A DNA stretch of 64,000 nt from Desmodus rotundus (GCF_022682495.2 NC_071389.1:14499199-14563198), one strand, 5' to 3'. Counted from the stretch's first letter, positions 18,911-26,275 are shown. Notes: generated from the sequence alone by a model not told the origin. A program made the numbers and translations.

Positions 18911-21726
18911 AGCAGCTAACGTGTAGTGTGTCCTAACTATGTGCCAGGCACTATGTTAAGTACATTGCCTGCATGTTCTCTTTCAATCCTCCCCACACCG
19001 CTAGGAGGTAGGTGCTAATTATGATCATCACATTATAGATGAGGAAACTGAGGCCCTCTCAGCTAATAAGTTGTAGAATCAGAACTCAAATCAAGGCCAG
19101 GCCAACTCCACAGTCTGAGCTCTTGACCACACAGCCTCCTCTAGGTTCTCCTGGGGCCCGTTCAGCTTCATTCTTCCAACACCAGTGGACCTTTACGGGT
19201 CAACAACATCACTGACCGCCATGCGCCAGAGGTTTCAAAGAACACAACTCCATTCCTGCCCTTTTGGAGCTCATGGTCCCATGGGGAATTCAGTGCCCTG
19301 ACGTGCCACCTGGGCCACGATAGAGATCCACACAGGTTTCAGATGTGGGTGAAAAGGGGCCACGTGTTAGCCTGACAAGCTCAGGGGAGGTCTGCGTGGC
19401 AGCCTGACTGACTCAGAGACCTCAAGTAACCACGAAGGATGGTCTGAAATGAAAACTTGCTCACAAAAGCAGTTCGTGGTGGGTAGTAACATCCCAGGCT
19501 GGTATTTTTCCTAAACAAAGGTCACTCCACCTTAACTGAACCTATTTTCTTCCTGCATCTATGGCGACACACCTTTGCAATGTTAACATAATGTCCCTTT
19601 TTGCTGAACCCCTTGGGCACACCGCCTCGCCATAGCCAAGACCACAGATCCCGCCACTGTTGTTACCATGTTAGTTGTTGACTGTTAACTCTCCTTCACC
19701 CATCTACGTAAGGGAAGTTTGTGTCTCTCGTTTTTACCTTTTATCCAATCCCAGAAGTACGCCCCCCCACCCCCTGCACTTTGCTTTCCCCGCCTCCCTA
19801 ATCTATCACCGTGGATTCCAGTAACCCCCTTATGTCTCCTCCTTCCATCGTAATGTATAAAATAGGCGCTAAACTGCCATTCTCTGGAGCGCTGCTCAGT
19901 CCATTGAGATTTTGCATCCCGGCAATTGTCACTGTTTGGCTTAAATAACTCACAAAAATTCTGTGCAGGTTTGAATGTTTCTTACATCAACACAGAACAT
20001 TAGGCATCAGGGAGAGAGGTGTCAGTTCTGCCAATGGCTCTCAGCCGGGCTTCCTGCTCCTGGCCCTTCAGACCCAAATATGGGTGCCTGGCTCCACCCT
20101 ACCCTGTGTCCACAAGCTGGAAATGGATCACTGGAACGCTGGTGCTGTCACTCCTCCCAGCAGATTCTGGATCTCCTAACTGATGCCTGGCAGGAGACCA
20201 AAGTCTGCCTGCAAGCCATTTACAAGGTATCTGTGGGCAGGACAGGCTCAAAGTCTGAGCTTGGCCACAGTGGAGAGAGAGCAGCTGCAGCAGCTGCCCT
20301 GTACTGAGCCTTCAGCGGGTTTGGCGTTTTATACACGAAACCTCAACCAATCCATCAGTCGTCAGGACAAACCACCCGGAGGGGTAGGCATCATTCCCCT
20401 TCCATGGAGAGGCACTAGGCTCAGAGACAGATAGCCAATTATTTGCCAGAGGCTACACAGCTAGTTTGTGTGGAAGCCAGGATTTGAACCCTGATGTAGC
20501 TGCACTTCACCCTAAATCATCACACCACAGTTTATGTTGCGCAAATTAAAATCCCTTCAGGGAAAGTACAGTTAGGGCTAGACAAGAAAGGTGCTGAGTT
20601 TGACAGTGAGCCTGGGAGACAGAGCAACCCTCCTCTCCTCCTCAACACCGTTCCTCACCAGCTGCAAAAACCCTCACTGCTTGGAGGCACCAGGGGCCGG
20701 GGCATCCCTGAGCTGACCGAGGTGGGTGGGCTGCTCTGTGCCAGCTACCCACCCCACCGTCAAAGCTGGCCATGCTGGCTTCAGCCAGTCTCCTCGGTTC
20801 TGTGTCTCACCTCTCTGCCTTTCTTCTTGGGCAAATCCCTTAATTGCTCTGAGTCTCAGTTTCTACCCCTGAAAAGGGAGAAAATAATATGTACGTAATG
20901 GGATGACTATGTTGTAAAGCTTAAAGAGGATAATGTGGTGCCCAGCACAAAAAAGCTGCTCAACAAAAGCTGGCTTTTAATATAATTATTAGGTTATGTC
21001 CAAGGGCCCTTCTAGCTCTTAAACTGTGAGTCTAAGACTAGGAGGGTGTCCTGGGGACAATTTCAGCACCATCTCCTCGGGCTGGTTGGGACTTTGTAGT
21101 TTGGTCCTATCTCAAGGTTTTTGTACTCTGCCACCTTATTTACCCACCAGTGAGGGCAGCAAAAAGGTGGCTTGACAGAGTAACAGCAGAGCACAGGCTA
21201 AGCCAGAGTTCCTCTCTCTCAGGCGGAGGTAGAGCGTCTGACACCCCCAGCTGGAGGAAGGGGAGGGGACTGGGGGGGGCAGGGCACTTCTGGCTGACTT
21301 TCCCAACTAGTGAGACTCAAGCGTGGTATTAAGGCAGAAGACAGTGCTTTCAGGAGACCTTAAAATGCACTTTATAAATAAATGCAGTACTTTACAACCT
21401 GTCTCCTTTTTCCTGTTCCCTGAAGCTGAACTGGCATTAGGACAACTGGATCAGTTTTCTTCCCGAAAAAAATTTCAAAAACTCGGATGCGTTTAATTCT
21501 TGGAAGAAAACTGGTGGTGAGTGGGCAGTGTGATTAGCACTCCGCTAGGGTGGCTGCTGAAAGGCTCGGCCCAAGTCCCTCCCTCCTCGGAGCTCCGGGT
21601 CAGGGTCCGAGGGCAGACGCGGCCCGGCTGGGGCGCCCTGCAGCCCCCTTTCCTCCCAGTCCCCTTACCTCCAGCGGACTGCAGTAGGCAGAGGAACAGG
21701 AGGGCCCAGCGTCCGGCCCGGCTCAT
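3927..21726 (-). CDS. IFNLR1: Interferon lambda receptor 1 (IL-28RA), complete seven-exon coding region
   Basis: This is the ligand-binding chain of the type III interferon receptor. With IL10RB at the plasma membrane it activates JAK1/TYK2 and STAT1/STAT2. Joining 21669-21726, 17584-17707, 9826-10013, 7673-7815, 6000-6159, 5571-5692 and 3927-4670 gives 1539 nt (512 aa; human about 520) with GT-AG introns and consistent phases. Seen in the protein: signal peptide about 1-20; two fibronectin III-like class II cytokine receptor domains (about 25-223); sequons at N29, N36, N52, N143 and N170; cysteines 75, 83, 87, 196 and 218; membrane span about 228-247; Box 1-like 'PWFLRAEMPQALDFSG' (254-269); tyrosines 338 (YIIP), 391 (GYLV) and 509 (YMAR); an acidic glutamate run; C-terminus GHYMAR. 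The tail matches human IFNLR1 closely ('AWDSSDRSWAS', 'TLGHYMAR'). I chose the ATG at 21726 because it opens the orthologous signal peptide; an in-frame upstream ATG at 21798 would bury it. Confidence 0.97.
4671..5570 (-). other. IFNLR1: IFNLR1 intron 6
   Basis: GT-AG intron of 900 bp. No repeat, RNA gene or alternative exon is recognised. The exon 7 frame stays open about 207 bp into its 3' end (to 4877). Confidence 0.6.
5571..5692 (-). CDS. IFNLR1: IFNLR1 coding exon 6 (transmembrane segment)
   Basis: The acceptor is ttccttag and the donor CTCTG|GTATGG. It encodes residues 225-265 with the single membrane span 'WAFLVLPPLLLVIPVGCVIW' followed by 'KSFAGSPWFLRAEMPQAL', the start of Box 1 for JAK1 docking. 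In human, skipping of this exon gives a soluble receptor; the symmetry needed here can only be tested with RNA. Confidence 0.94.
5750..5930 (+). repeat. MIR SINE in IFNLR1 intron 5
   Basis: 'actcatcctcatgacaataa', 'gaaaccaagtttcagagagg' and 'gctcaaagacacacagtgag' occur in MIR order. It fills most of the 307-bp intron. Confidence 0.7.
6000..6159 (-). CDS. IFNLR1: IFNLR1 coding exon 5 (second half of domain D2)
   Basis: The acceptor is tccaaacag and the donor CCCAG|GTGGGT. It encodes residues 172-225: 'TRLPATRHGQEVQIPLQP' then 'NHCVSARTIYTFGDPKYSQF' and 'SKPTCF', the membrane-proximal strands with the conserved C196-C218 pair. No long open frame marks it; I found it by splice sites and similarity. 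It ends in phase 1. Confidence 0.95.
6500..6818. mobile_element. hAT-type DNA transposon remnant in IFNLR1 intron 4
   Basis: It begins 'gcctgtccagtatagtagcc', has 'ggccacatgtggcttccgag' and an A/T-rich centre, and ends 'tattt ctgttggacagcggtg', giving complementary 'tgtcca' ends. A second copy of the same family is at 41811-42121. Confidence 0.6.
7673..7815 (-). CDS. IFNLR1: IFNLR1 coding exon 4 (first half of domain D2)
   Basis: The acceptor is tctgccag and the donor ACAAG|GTGGGA. It encodes residues 124-171, starting 'VEPAPPILVV' at the linker into the second fibronectin-like domain, with sequon N143-A-T. It ends in phase 0 after GNK, so a sequon N170-K-T forms across the next junction. 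Confidence 0.96.
7930..8075 (+). repeat. MIR SINE in IFNLR1 intron 3
   Basis: It reads 'cccattttaaagaaggacaa', 'actgaggctcagagaggtga' and 'gaccc ggccaagctcacag' in MIR order. Confidence 0.65.
8155..8290 (+). mobile_element. LTR fragment of an old mammalian ERVL-type element
   Basis: 'cacatgaccacaaactcagt' followed by 'ggcttaaaacagcgcatgtg' matches a common motif of old mammalian LTRs. A better copy of what seems the same family is at 12500-13135. Only the 5' part is clear. Confidence 0.45.
8518..9110 (+). repeat. Polypyrimidine/low-complexity tract in IFNLR1 intron 3
   Basis: About 590 bp consist largely of degenerate TTCC, TCCA and CCTT units. Both strands therefore give long open frames of Ser/Pro/Leu-rich or Gly/Arg/Lys-rich composition, which are artefacts. 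The tract could adopt triplex structure. Confidence 0.85.
9160..9345 (-). repeat. MIR SINE (reverse) in IFNLR1 intron 3
   Basis: The inverse MIR order is seen: 'ccatcacttcctagctgtgt', 'ggcaagtcacttaacttctg' and 'tgttgtgaggatgagaaata'. Confidence 0.7.
9826..10013 (-). CDS. IFNLR1: IFNLR1 coding exon 3 (second half of domain D1)
   Basis: The acceptor is ccctcag and the donor GAAG|GTAGGT. It encodes residues 61-124, with 'CAGTKELTCSLMCLEKQDL' (three cysteines) and 'SAWVESEYLEYLFE', closely matching the human protein. It ends in phase 1. Confidence 0.96.
10370..10530 (+). repeat. MIR-like fragment in IFNLR1 intron 2
   Basis: 'catttatggactggccacct', 'gccatgtgccagccaccgtg' and a run towards 'gaggacactgaggtccacag' suggest MIR. 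It is diverged. Confidence 0.45.
10540..11110 (+). repeat. Old interspersed repeat, family not assigned
   Basis: The sequence 'gggttttattccaagtgcga', 'taggaagccactgcaaggtt', 'ggaggcggcagcagtggccc' follows a widespread mammalian repeat that I cannot name with confidence. Related copies lie at about 35350-35590, 44530-45110 and 62050-62450. Confidence 0.55.
11349..11570 (+). mobile_element. VES SINE in IFNLR1 intron 2
   Basis: The head 'ggctctgactggctcggtgg', body 'gtcagggctcatgcctgtgt', 'gagaggcaaccgatcgatgc', pyrimidine tract and 'aataaataaata' tail are all present. It is antisense to IFNLR1. Confidence 0.9.
11571..12170. other. A/T-rich intron 2 sequence
   Basis: About 600 bp are very A-rich with no recognisable terminus or reading frame. 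It resembles decayed L1 sequence, but I cannot assign it. It ends in the target-site duplication of the next SINE. Confidence 0.4.
12171..12363 (-). mobile_element. VES SINE (reverse) in IFNLR1 intron 2
   Basis: The minus strand reads VES head to tail: 'gccctggccaggtagctcac' at the 12363 end and an A/T tail near 12185. Perfect 11-bp direct repeats 'agaaggaaagt' flank it at 12160-12170 and 12364-12374. It is in the IFNLR1 sense orientation. Confidence 0.93.
12500..13135 (+). mobile_element. Old mammalian LTR, interrupted by a hAT-type MITE
   Basis: 'tcccacaattctgggacctg', 'cttataaagacactatccta', 'ttagggctccacccttaaga' and 'ccctatttccaaattcagtc' follow the order of an old ERVL-type mammalian LTR. 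The hAT-like insert at 12576-12771 splits it. It is non-coding. Confidence 0.6.
12576..12771. mobile_element. hAT-type MITE with inverted ends
   Basis: The ends are 'caggggtccccaatcccctg' and 'aaaggttggggactcctg', imperfect inverted repeats. The interior contains 'gggccgcacagcaggaggtg' and 'cctgagctccacctcct', typical of a hAT non-autonomous family. About 196 bp; it splits an LTR. Confidence 0.65.
13130..13670 (+). mobile_element. Old L1 3' UTR fragment
   Basis: 'tgtccagctgttttccaaac', 'cactctcaccagcaatgttc', 'agtgggtgcacagcagtgtc' and 'attgagatgtagcagttttt' match the characteristic 3' end of mammalian-wide L1M elements. There is no coding capacity. Confidence 0.8.
13731..14472. mobile_element. 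Tigger-type DNA transposon with inverted ends
   Basis: The terminal inverted repeats are 'acagtagtcctcctttaccc' at the left and the complement of 'ataaagtgggactattgtg' at the right. The interior 'gatgattcatgtcccggaat' and 'tattcccggaattttccatt' is typical of TcMar-Tigger MITEs. A reverse VES copy sits at 13833-14049. Confidence 0.8.
13833..14049 (-). mobile_element. VES SINE (reverse) inside the Tigger element
   Basis: The minus strand gives the VES head 'gtcctgactggtgtggctca' at the 14049 end and 'aataaaatcttttttaa'-like tail at 13833. Similar flanks 'atatgtggtttt' and 'atatatggtttt' look like an aged target-site duplication. Confidence 0.88.
14515..14730 (+). mobile_element. VES SINE, first of a tandem pair
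   Basis: Head 'cctggctggtgtggttaggt', 'gttcaattcccagtcagagc', 'gagaggcaaccaatcaattc', then pyrimidine tract and A/T tail. It is flanked by 'aatattaaattcag' (14501-14514) and 'aatattaaatttag' (14731-14744). Confidence 0.92.
14745..14975 (+). mobile_element. VES SINE, second of a tandem pair
   Basis: Head 'ccctggccagtatggctcag', 'gtttgattcccactcagggc' and a tail ending in an A-run. It is flanked by the same 'attaaatttag' (14734-14744 and 14976-14986), so it inserted at or next to the duplication of the first copy. Confidence 0.92.
15257..16100 (+). mobile_element. MaLR internal region remnant
   Basis: 'gtggaagtggttttgcaact', 'gggcaatgggtagaggctgg', 'ggaaactgaaggaaaggtga' and 'ttgttataaagtggcaaaga' match the internal part of MaLR elements and directly follow the MLT1-type LTR. 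No viral protein is encoded. Confidence 0.72.
16101..16780. other. Intron 2 sequence, unassigned
   Basis: 16110-16370 looks like another old interspersed repeat (A/T-rich, no termini seen). 16370-16780 appears unique. No gene. Confidence 0.4.
16781..16920 (-). repeat. MIR SINE (reverse) in IFNLR1 intron 2
   Basis: 'ctggctccatcactagcttc', 'ctcgggcaaatcatggcatc', 'tgagctcagtttcctcccct' show the inverse MIR order. Confidence 0.65.
17584..17707 (-). CDS. IFNLR1: IFNLR1 coding exon 2 (first half of domain D1)
   Basis: The acceptor is ccccacag and the donor AAAG|GTAAAG. It encodes residues 20-61, including 'APPQNVTLMSQNFSVYLTWL', the first strands of the N-terminal fibronectin-like domain with three N-glycosylation sequons. 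It ends in phase 2, with a serine split across the junction. Confidence 0.95.
18190..18500 (+). mobile_element. L2 LINE 3' fragment in IFNLR1 intron 1
   Basis: 'ctggcttccatttcatgcaa', 'cccacaagaccctctccaag' and 'ctccagccacactggccagg' follow the L2 3' end. Confidence 0.65.
18560..18860 (+). mobile_element. L2 LINE 3' fragment (second)
   Basis: 'aataaagtccacagtcttta', 'ggtccttgaagccctgccca' and 'cctccagggagtcttccctg' match L2. Confidence 0.65.
18880..18911 (+). repeat. (GAT)n microsatellite
   Basis: About ten GAT units lie between an L2 fragment and a MIR in intron 1. Confidence 0.9.
18912..19145 (+). repeat. MIR SINE in IFNLR1 intron 1
   Basis: 'tatgtgccaggcactatgtt', 'agatgaggaaactgaggccc' and the terminal 'gagctcttgaccacacagcc' give a nearly complete MIR order. 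Confidence 0.82.
19445..19967 (+). mobile_element. Candidate solo LTR of an endogenous retrovirus, IFNLR1 intron 1
   Basis: A 523-bp block begins TG and ends CA, with 'gtataaaatagg' (19855-19866) as a TATA-like box and a downstream stretch of LTR R/U5-like composition. Flanks ggtc and ggtt would be an imperfect 4-bp target duplication. No internal retroviral sequence adjoins it. The orientation is antisense to IFNLR1. This is an inference from layout; the family is not identified. Confidence 0.5.
20290..20535 (+). repeat. MIR SINE in IFNLR1 intron 1
   Basis: 'agaggcactaggctcagaga', 'agaggctacacagctagttt' and 'agccaggatttgaaccctga' follow MIR. Confidence 0.7.
20800..20985 (-). repeat. MIR SINE (reverse) in IFNLR1 intron 1
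   Basis: 'gggcaaatcccttaattgct', 'ctgagtctcagtttctaccc' and 'agaggataatgtggtgccca' give the inverse MIR order. Confidence 0.68.
21669..21726 (-). CDS. IFNLR1: IFNLR1 coding exon 1 (signal peptide)
   Basis: It encodes 'MSRAGRWALLFLCLLQSAG', a basic start plus a leucine-rich hydrophobic core, followed by donor G|GTAAGG. It ends in phase 1; the split glycine completes in exon 2. The start context has G at -3. Human exon 1 has the same layout. Confidence 0.93.
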
Positions 21727-21727
21727 G

Positions 21728-21748
21728 TCAGCCCTTCCCCGGCTCCAT
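21728..21748 (-). promoter_or_regulatory. IFNLR1: Upstream ORF (MEPGKG) ending one base before the IFNLR1 start
   Basis: The minus strand reads ATG GAG CCG GGG AAG GGC TGA C ATG, the last ATG being that of IFNLR1. If this segment is transcribed, ribosomes using the uORF terminate beside the main start, so it could damp translation or favour reinitiation. The sequence is direct; the effect is inferred. Confidence 0.7.
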
Positions 21749-21826
21749 GTCAGCCTTACTCCGGCCTGCGGGGCTGGCGGAGTCCCGCCACCTGACACAC
21801 CCGCGGGCAGGTGGCGCTATGGACAG

Positions 21827-21831
21827 CCAAT
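21827..21831 (+). promoter_or_regulatory. IFNLR1: CCAAT box in the IFNLR1 promoter
   Basis: CCAAT within 'acagccaatgggaag', about 100 bp upstream of the start codon. The extended sequence agrees with the NF-Y consensus, which works in either orientation. Confidence 0.6.
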
Positions 21832-21901
21832 GGGAAGCCGAGCCGCGCGCGGGCCCTCCCCTCCTGGGCCGGGACCCTGCGGGGTCTTCCCGGAGGAGCG
21901 C

Positions 21902-21967
21902 GGGGGGGGGGGGGGGGGGGGGCGGAGGGAGGCGGGGGGGGGGGCGGAGGGAGGCGGAGGGGGGGCT
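21902..21967 (+). repeat. G-run and GGCGGAGGGA repeat, potential G-quadruplex
   Basis: A run of 21 G (21902-21922) is followed by 'cggagggaggc', an 11-G run and further 'ggcggaggg' units. G lies on the template strand for IFNLR1. The exact run length may be a sequencing artefact. Confidence 0.85.
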
Positions 21968-22099
21968 CCCCGCGCAAACCGTGCTCGCGACTCCCCGGTG
22001 CCACCACGCCATTGTTCTCACCTCTCCCGCGGGCGGGGCGGCAGTGCATCTGTGTATGGGGCGGAGAGGACAGGGGAGGAAAACTGCTCATTTTTAATA

Positions 22100-24342
22100 A
22101 CCGCAGTTAGGAATTCCAAGGCAGGACTTTTAACAGGATCAAGAAGTGTTCAGGGCCAGCTTAATGACAAAGCCTCAGACACCCCTGGCAGGCTCTGAAC
22201 CTGTTCTATGCGCCAAATGCTAAGCCAGCACTTCCCCACATTATTTACCTTAATCCCTTCTCCCCACCCATTATCCAGGGAGTTGGTCCTGTATTCTCCG
22301 TGTTCTTCACGTGGGGTAAGGGAGTGGCAACCTCCAGAGCTTAACAGGCTCGCACCAGGGGAAGCTAGTCCCCGCACACCAAAGCCGTGGTTTGTTGCCC
22401 CTCACCTGAAGAATAAGCGCTTCCAAATAATGGAACCAGTCTCACCTCAAAATGGTCTAGAGTCGTTAAAAAAGTTGTGACTGAGAGATGTGTACAGTAC
22501 CTTCACTCGGTATCAGAAAAGCAGGTACACTACCCAAATATGGGCCCATTAAAAAAGGGGAATCTGTAGCATGAGTGACAGATTTGGGGGCCTAGGCACC
22601 AATGTGTTAGTGGTTCTTATCTCTGGTGGTGAGGATTAAAAAAAATTCTCCTTTCTACTCATGTTTACTTTCTAAGTTTTTCAATCATTTGTGTACTGCT
22701 TTTCCAAAAAGAAAATTCACTTTTATTCTGATAGGAATCATAGCTCTCCTTTGTTAAATATGTTTTCTGTCCTTCCACAACTCTCGAAGGAGGTATTGCC
22801 TCCTCTTTACAGATAAGGATTCTGGATTCAGTCCCAGGCCTGTCTGATTCCATGGCCACCCTGCCTCTGTGACAGGCCAGGTGACAGGCTGGGAGACCTC
22901 TGCTCAGTTGTGACCAAGCCCAGGAACTAACACCAGACATGCAGGCAGCAGAGAGAAACATCTGTCGCAGATGCTGGTCCTAACTTGAATCCCAGGGGTT
23001 CCTGGGAGACAGAATGCATTTTCATAGAACTGAGTGATCCCAAAGTCACCCTGTGTTTAGCCCTGGGTACAAACATGCAGAAATTTCAGGAAAGCTCTGG
23101 GATTCACATTATGCTTTTAGCTCAGTTGGTACTACTTAACAGGGACTCACGGTGCCCAGCATCTCAAGGGCAAGGAAGATGGAAGGGGCCTCGTGTGGGA
23201 GGCACACTTAAGTATCTTAGAATTTCCTCTGAAATTGTGACTGTGTGTGATAAGATAAAATAATCAGTCTTTCTGACTCCAACGTGTTTGAGTCTGCCCA
23301 GTTCCCAAGCATGCAGTAACTTCTGCTTGATCCTGTAGGTATGCTCATCACCAAGGAATCTAACCTCCAGCCTAGGAATTCCTGAGACAATCTGCCTGTT
23401 TAATACTACCTCCCCAAGGAGAAAAGGAAGGTAGTACAAAACCGGTGATTGTTTATTAAAAGATTTAGACTAGAAGAATCTCATGTCTGGGATGATGGCA
23501 GCCAGGGGTTTTGACAATAGCAGAGAAGTTTCACCATTCCTCGTGGACCCTTCCTGACGTCCAGGTGTCAGTGGTCATCAATCGCCTCCTGACCTCCCCT
23601 CTCCCTCTCCCATTTCCCCTCTTCCCCTAACATAAAAGAAGCCTAAATTCTGTACCTTCTCAAGATGGTTCTTTAGGATGCCAGTATGCCACCTTCTTGG
23701 CTTGTTGGCTTTTCCGTTAAAGTCAGTTTCCTTGCCCCAGCTCCTTGTTGGGCAACTTATTGGCAGCAAGCAGTTCAAGCTCTCACTCAATTACAACTTC
23801 GTTCAACCCACTGTAGCTCTTTCAGACCCAGAATCCCTCTGAACTGGGAGCAGTTCTGCAGTGGGAACAGATGCGTCTTCGTGTGTCACCTGCTCTGCTG
23901 GTGGGATGTTAGTCCGGATGTGGCTCCTGCTCTTTTTGCTCGTTCTGCCCTTGCTCCCTTACCCACCACCCCATCGTTCTGAGTTAGGAAATCGTGTGTC
24001 TGGGTGCCTTTGTGCGTCAGTACAGCGTGGGGCGAAAGCTGGTTTACAGATGGGAGCACAAAACACACAGAGTTCATTCTTGTGTTATTATTTATTAGTA
24101 TTGTCTCATTTTCCATATGAACAACTGTAAACCTACTATTGCCCCACCCTATATAAAAGGGCAATTTGTGACCATAAACTTGGGCAAGTTGCATTTTTCA
24201 AAACCTTAAGGGAAAAAAAAAGCCATCTTGGATGCAGGTGAGAAATCTCCGCCAGGACACGGTATCCTCGGTGCGCTGCTTCAGTTTCCTTCTGGAACCT
24301 CAGATACTGAAAATAAGTACATCCTGGAGTACAATGGGCACA
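22100..24342. other. Intergenic sequence upstream of IFNLR1
   Basis: No exon, RNA gene or clear transposon was recognised. The short open frames on both strands have no domain-like composition. Distal IFNLR1 regulatory DNA could lie here, but I cannot point to a site. Confidence 0.4.
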
Positions 24343-24361
24343 TCTCTAGTGAGGTCTCTTT
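24343..24361 (+). repeat. Left target-site duplication of the HAL1 insertion
   Basis: 'tctctagtgaggtctcttt' is repeated at 26276-26294 with one substitution, flanking the whole retroelement. Confidence 0.9.
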
Positions 24362-26275
24362 TCTAAAAAATATATTTTATTGATTATGCTATTACGGTCA
24401 TTTCATTCCCCTCTCATCCCCCTCCGTCCTGCACACCCTCTCCCACCCACATTCCCCCCCACTTAGTTCCTGTCCATGGGTCATACATATAAATTCTTTG
24501 GCCTCCACATTTCCTATACTATTCTTAACCTCCCCTTATTTTCTACCTACCATTTATGCTTGTTATTCCCTGTGCCTTTTCCCCCATTCCTCCCGCCCCT
24601 TCCCCACTGATAACCCTCCATGTGATCGCCAGTTCTGTGATTCTGTTTCTGTTCTAGTTATTTGCTTAGTTCATTTTTGTTTTTGTTTTTGTTTTAGGTT
24701 CGGTTGTTGATAGTTGTGAGTTTGTGGTCATTTTACTGTTCATGGTTTTTGATCTTCTTCTTTTTCTTAGATAAGTCCCTTTAACATTTCATATAATAAG
24801 GGCTTGGTGATGATGAACTCTTTTAACTTGACCTTATCTGGGAAGCACTTTATCTGTCCTTCTATTATAAATGGTAGCTTTGCTGGATAGAGTAATCTTG
24901 GAGGTAGGTCCTTGCTTTTCACGACTTTGAATACTTCTTTCCAGCCCCTTCTTGCCTGTAAGGTCTCTTTTGAGAAATCAGCTGATAGTCTTATGGGAAC
25001 TCCTTTGTAGATAACTGTCTCCTTTTCTCTTGCTTTTAAGATTCTCTCCTTATTTTTAATCTTGGGTAATGTAATTATGATGTGCCTTGGTGTGTGCTTC
25101 CTTGGGTCCAACTTCTTTGGGACTCTCTGGGCTTCCTGGACTTCCTGGAAGTCTATTTCTGTTGTCAGATTGGGGAAGTTCTCCTTCATTATTTGTTCAA
25201 ATAAGTTTTCAATTTCTTGCTCTTCCTCTTCTCCTTCTGGCACCCTATGATTCAGATGTTGGAACATTTAAGGTTGTGCTGGAGGTTCCTAAGCCTCTTC
25301 TCATTTTTTTGAACTCTTATTTATTCTGTTCTGGTTGAATGCTTATTTCTTGCTTCTAGTTCAAACCATTGATTTGAGTCCCAGTTTCTTTCCTGTCACT
25401 GTTGGTTCCCTGTACATTTTCCTTTATTTCACTTTCCATAGCCTTCACTTTTTCCTCTAATTTGCGACCACACTCAACCAATTCTGTGAGCATCCTAATT
25501 ACCAGTGTTTCTAACTGTGCATCTGATAGGTTGGCTATCTCTTCTCACTTAGTTGTATTTTTTTCTGAAGCTTTGATCTGTTCTTTCATTTGGGCCTTTG
25601 TTGAGGGGTTTGTTTGTTTATTTGTTTGTTCAACTCACCTGTTACGTAGTAAGGGCGGATTCTTAGGTATTCACCAGGGCGGGGCAACACACATGGCTCT
25701 GTTGTGGCACTGTATGTGGGGGAGGGGTCCGAGAGGGAACAGCGCCACTTGTTCAGCTCTCCGCTGGCTTTCAGTCACTTCCCCTGCTACCCACAAGCAA
25801 ATTGGGCCCTCCTGGTGCTGATTCCAGGGTAGGTGAGTTTGTGTGCATTCTAGGACCCTGTGGGTCTCTCCAACAAACTCTCCTGTGAGGCTGGGAGTTT
25901 CTCCTGCTGCTTCAACCCCCACAAGTTTTTACAGTCAGAGGTTTTGAGGCTTTATTTCCCTATGCTGGAACTCTAAGTTGTGCGGTCTGTCTTGCTCCCC
26001 AGTTGTTTCTCCTGGTTTATCTGCACACAAATGTGGGACTACCTGGTCTGCCGCTGCCTCCTTGCCAGGAGTCCTCTCCGTCTGGTTGCTTGTCTCCACC
26101 CCTCCCACCTGTCTGGATGAATGTTTTTTCTTTAACTCCTTGGTTGTCAGACTTCCATACAGTTTGATTTTCTGGCAGTTCTGGTTGTTTTTTGTTTTTA
26201 AATTTGTTGTTGTCTTTTTTTGGTTGTGCAAGGAGGCACAGTGTGTCTACCTATGCCTCCATCTTGGCCGGAAGT
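24362..26275 (-). mobile_element. Full-length HAL1 (ORF1-only L1 relative)
   Basis: The minus strand begins 'agaacttccggccaagatgg' (5' UTR) at the 26275 end and runs through an ORF1-like region to an A/T-rich end near 24362 ('caataaaatatattttttag'). A 19-bp target-site duplication bounds it. Only ORF1 is present; the ORF1 end is followed at once by a short 3' UTR, so ORF2 is absent by design, as in HAL1, not by 5' truncation. At about 1.9 kb it appears complete. Confidence 0.85.
24767..25267 (-). pseudogene. ORF1 of the HAL1 element, C-terminal part
   Basis: A 166-residue open frame covers the RNA-recognition and C-terminal domains of L1 ORF1p: 'NLFEQIMKENFPNL', 'TPRHIIITLPKIKNKERIL', 'IRLSADFSKETLQARR' and 'LPPRLLYPAKLPFIIEG' follow the family. 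The protein normally binds RNA in the L1 RNP. The coiled-coil part upstream (about 25270-25700) has in-frame stops (for example codon TGA in 'aagtgagaagag'), so the full protein is not made. Confidence 0.85.

Larger units (their letters stand above)
21560..22095 (-). promoter_or_regulatory. IFNLR1: CpG-rich IFNLR1 promoter and first exon
   Basis: This G+C- and CpG-dense block surrounds exon 1 and contrasts with its flanks. No good TATA box lies upstream of the start codon, as is common for CpG-island promoters. It contains a CCAAT box (21827-21831), GC-rich Sp1-like sites and a 21-G run. The transcription start cannot be placed exactly. Confidence 0.75.

Noticed and set aside
21728..22021. 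Minus-strand ORF upstream of IFNLR1 as a separate protein
   Set aside because: It is open because of the G/C-rich promoter; only its last codons (the uORF) are worth noting.
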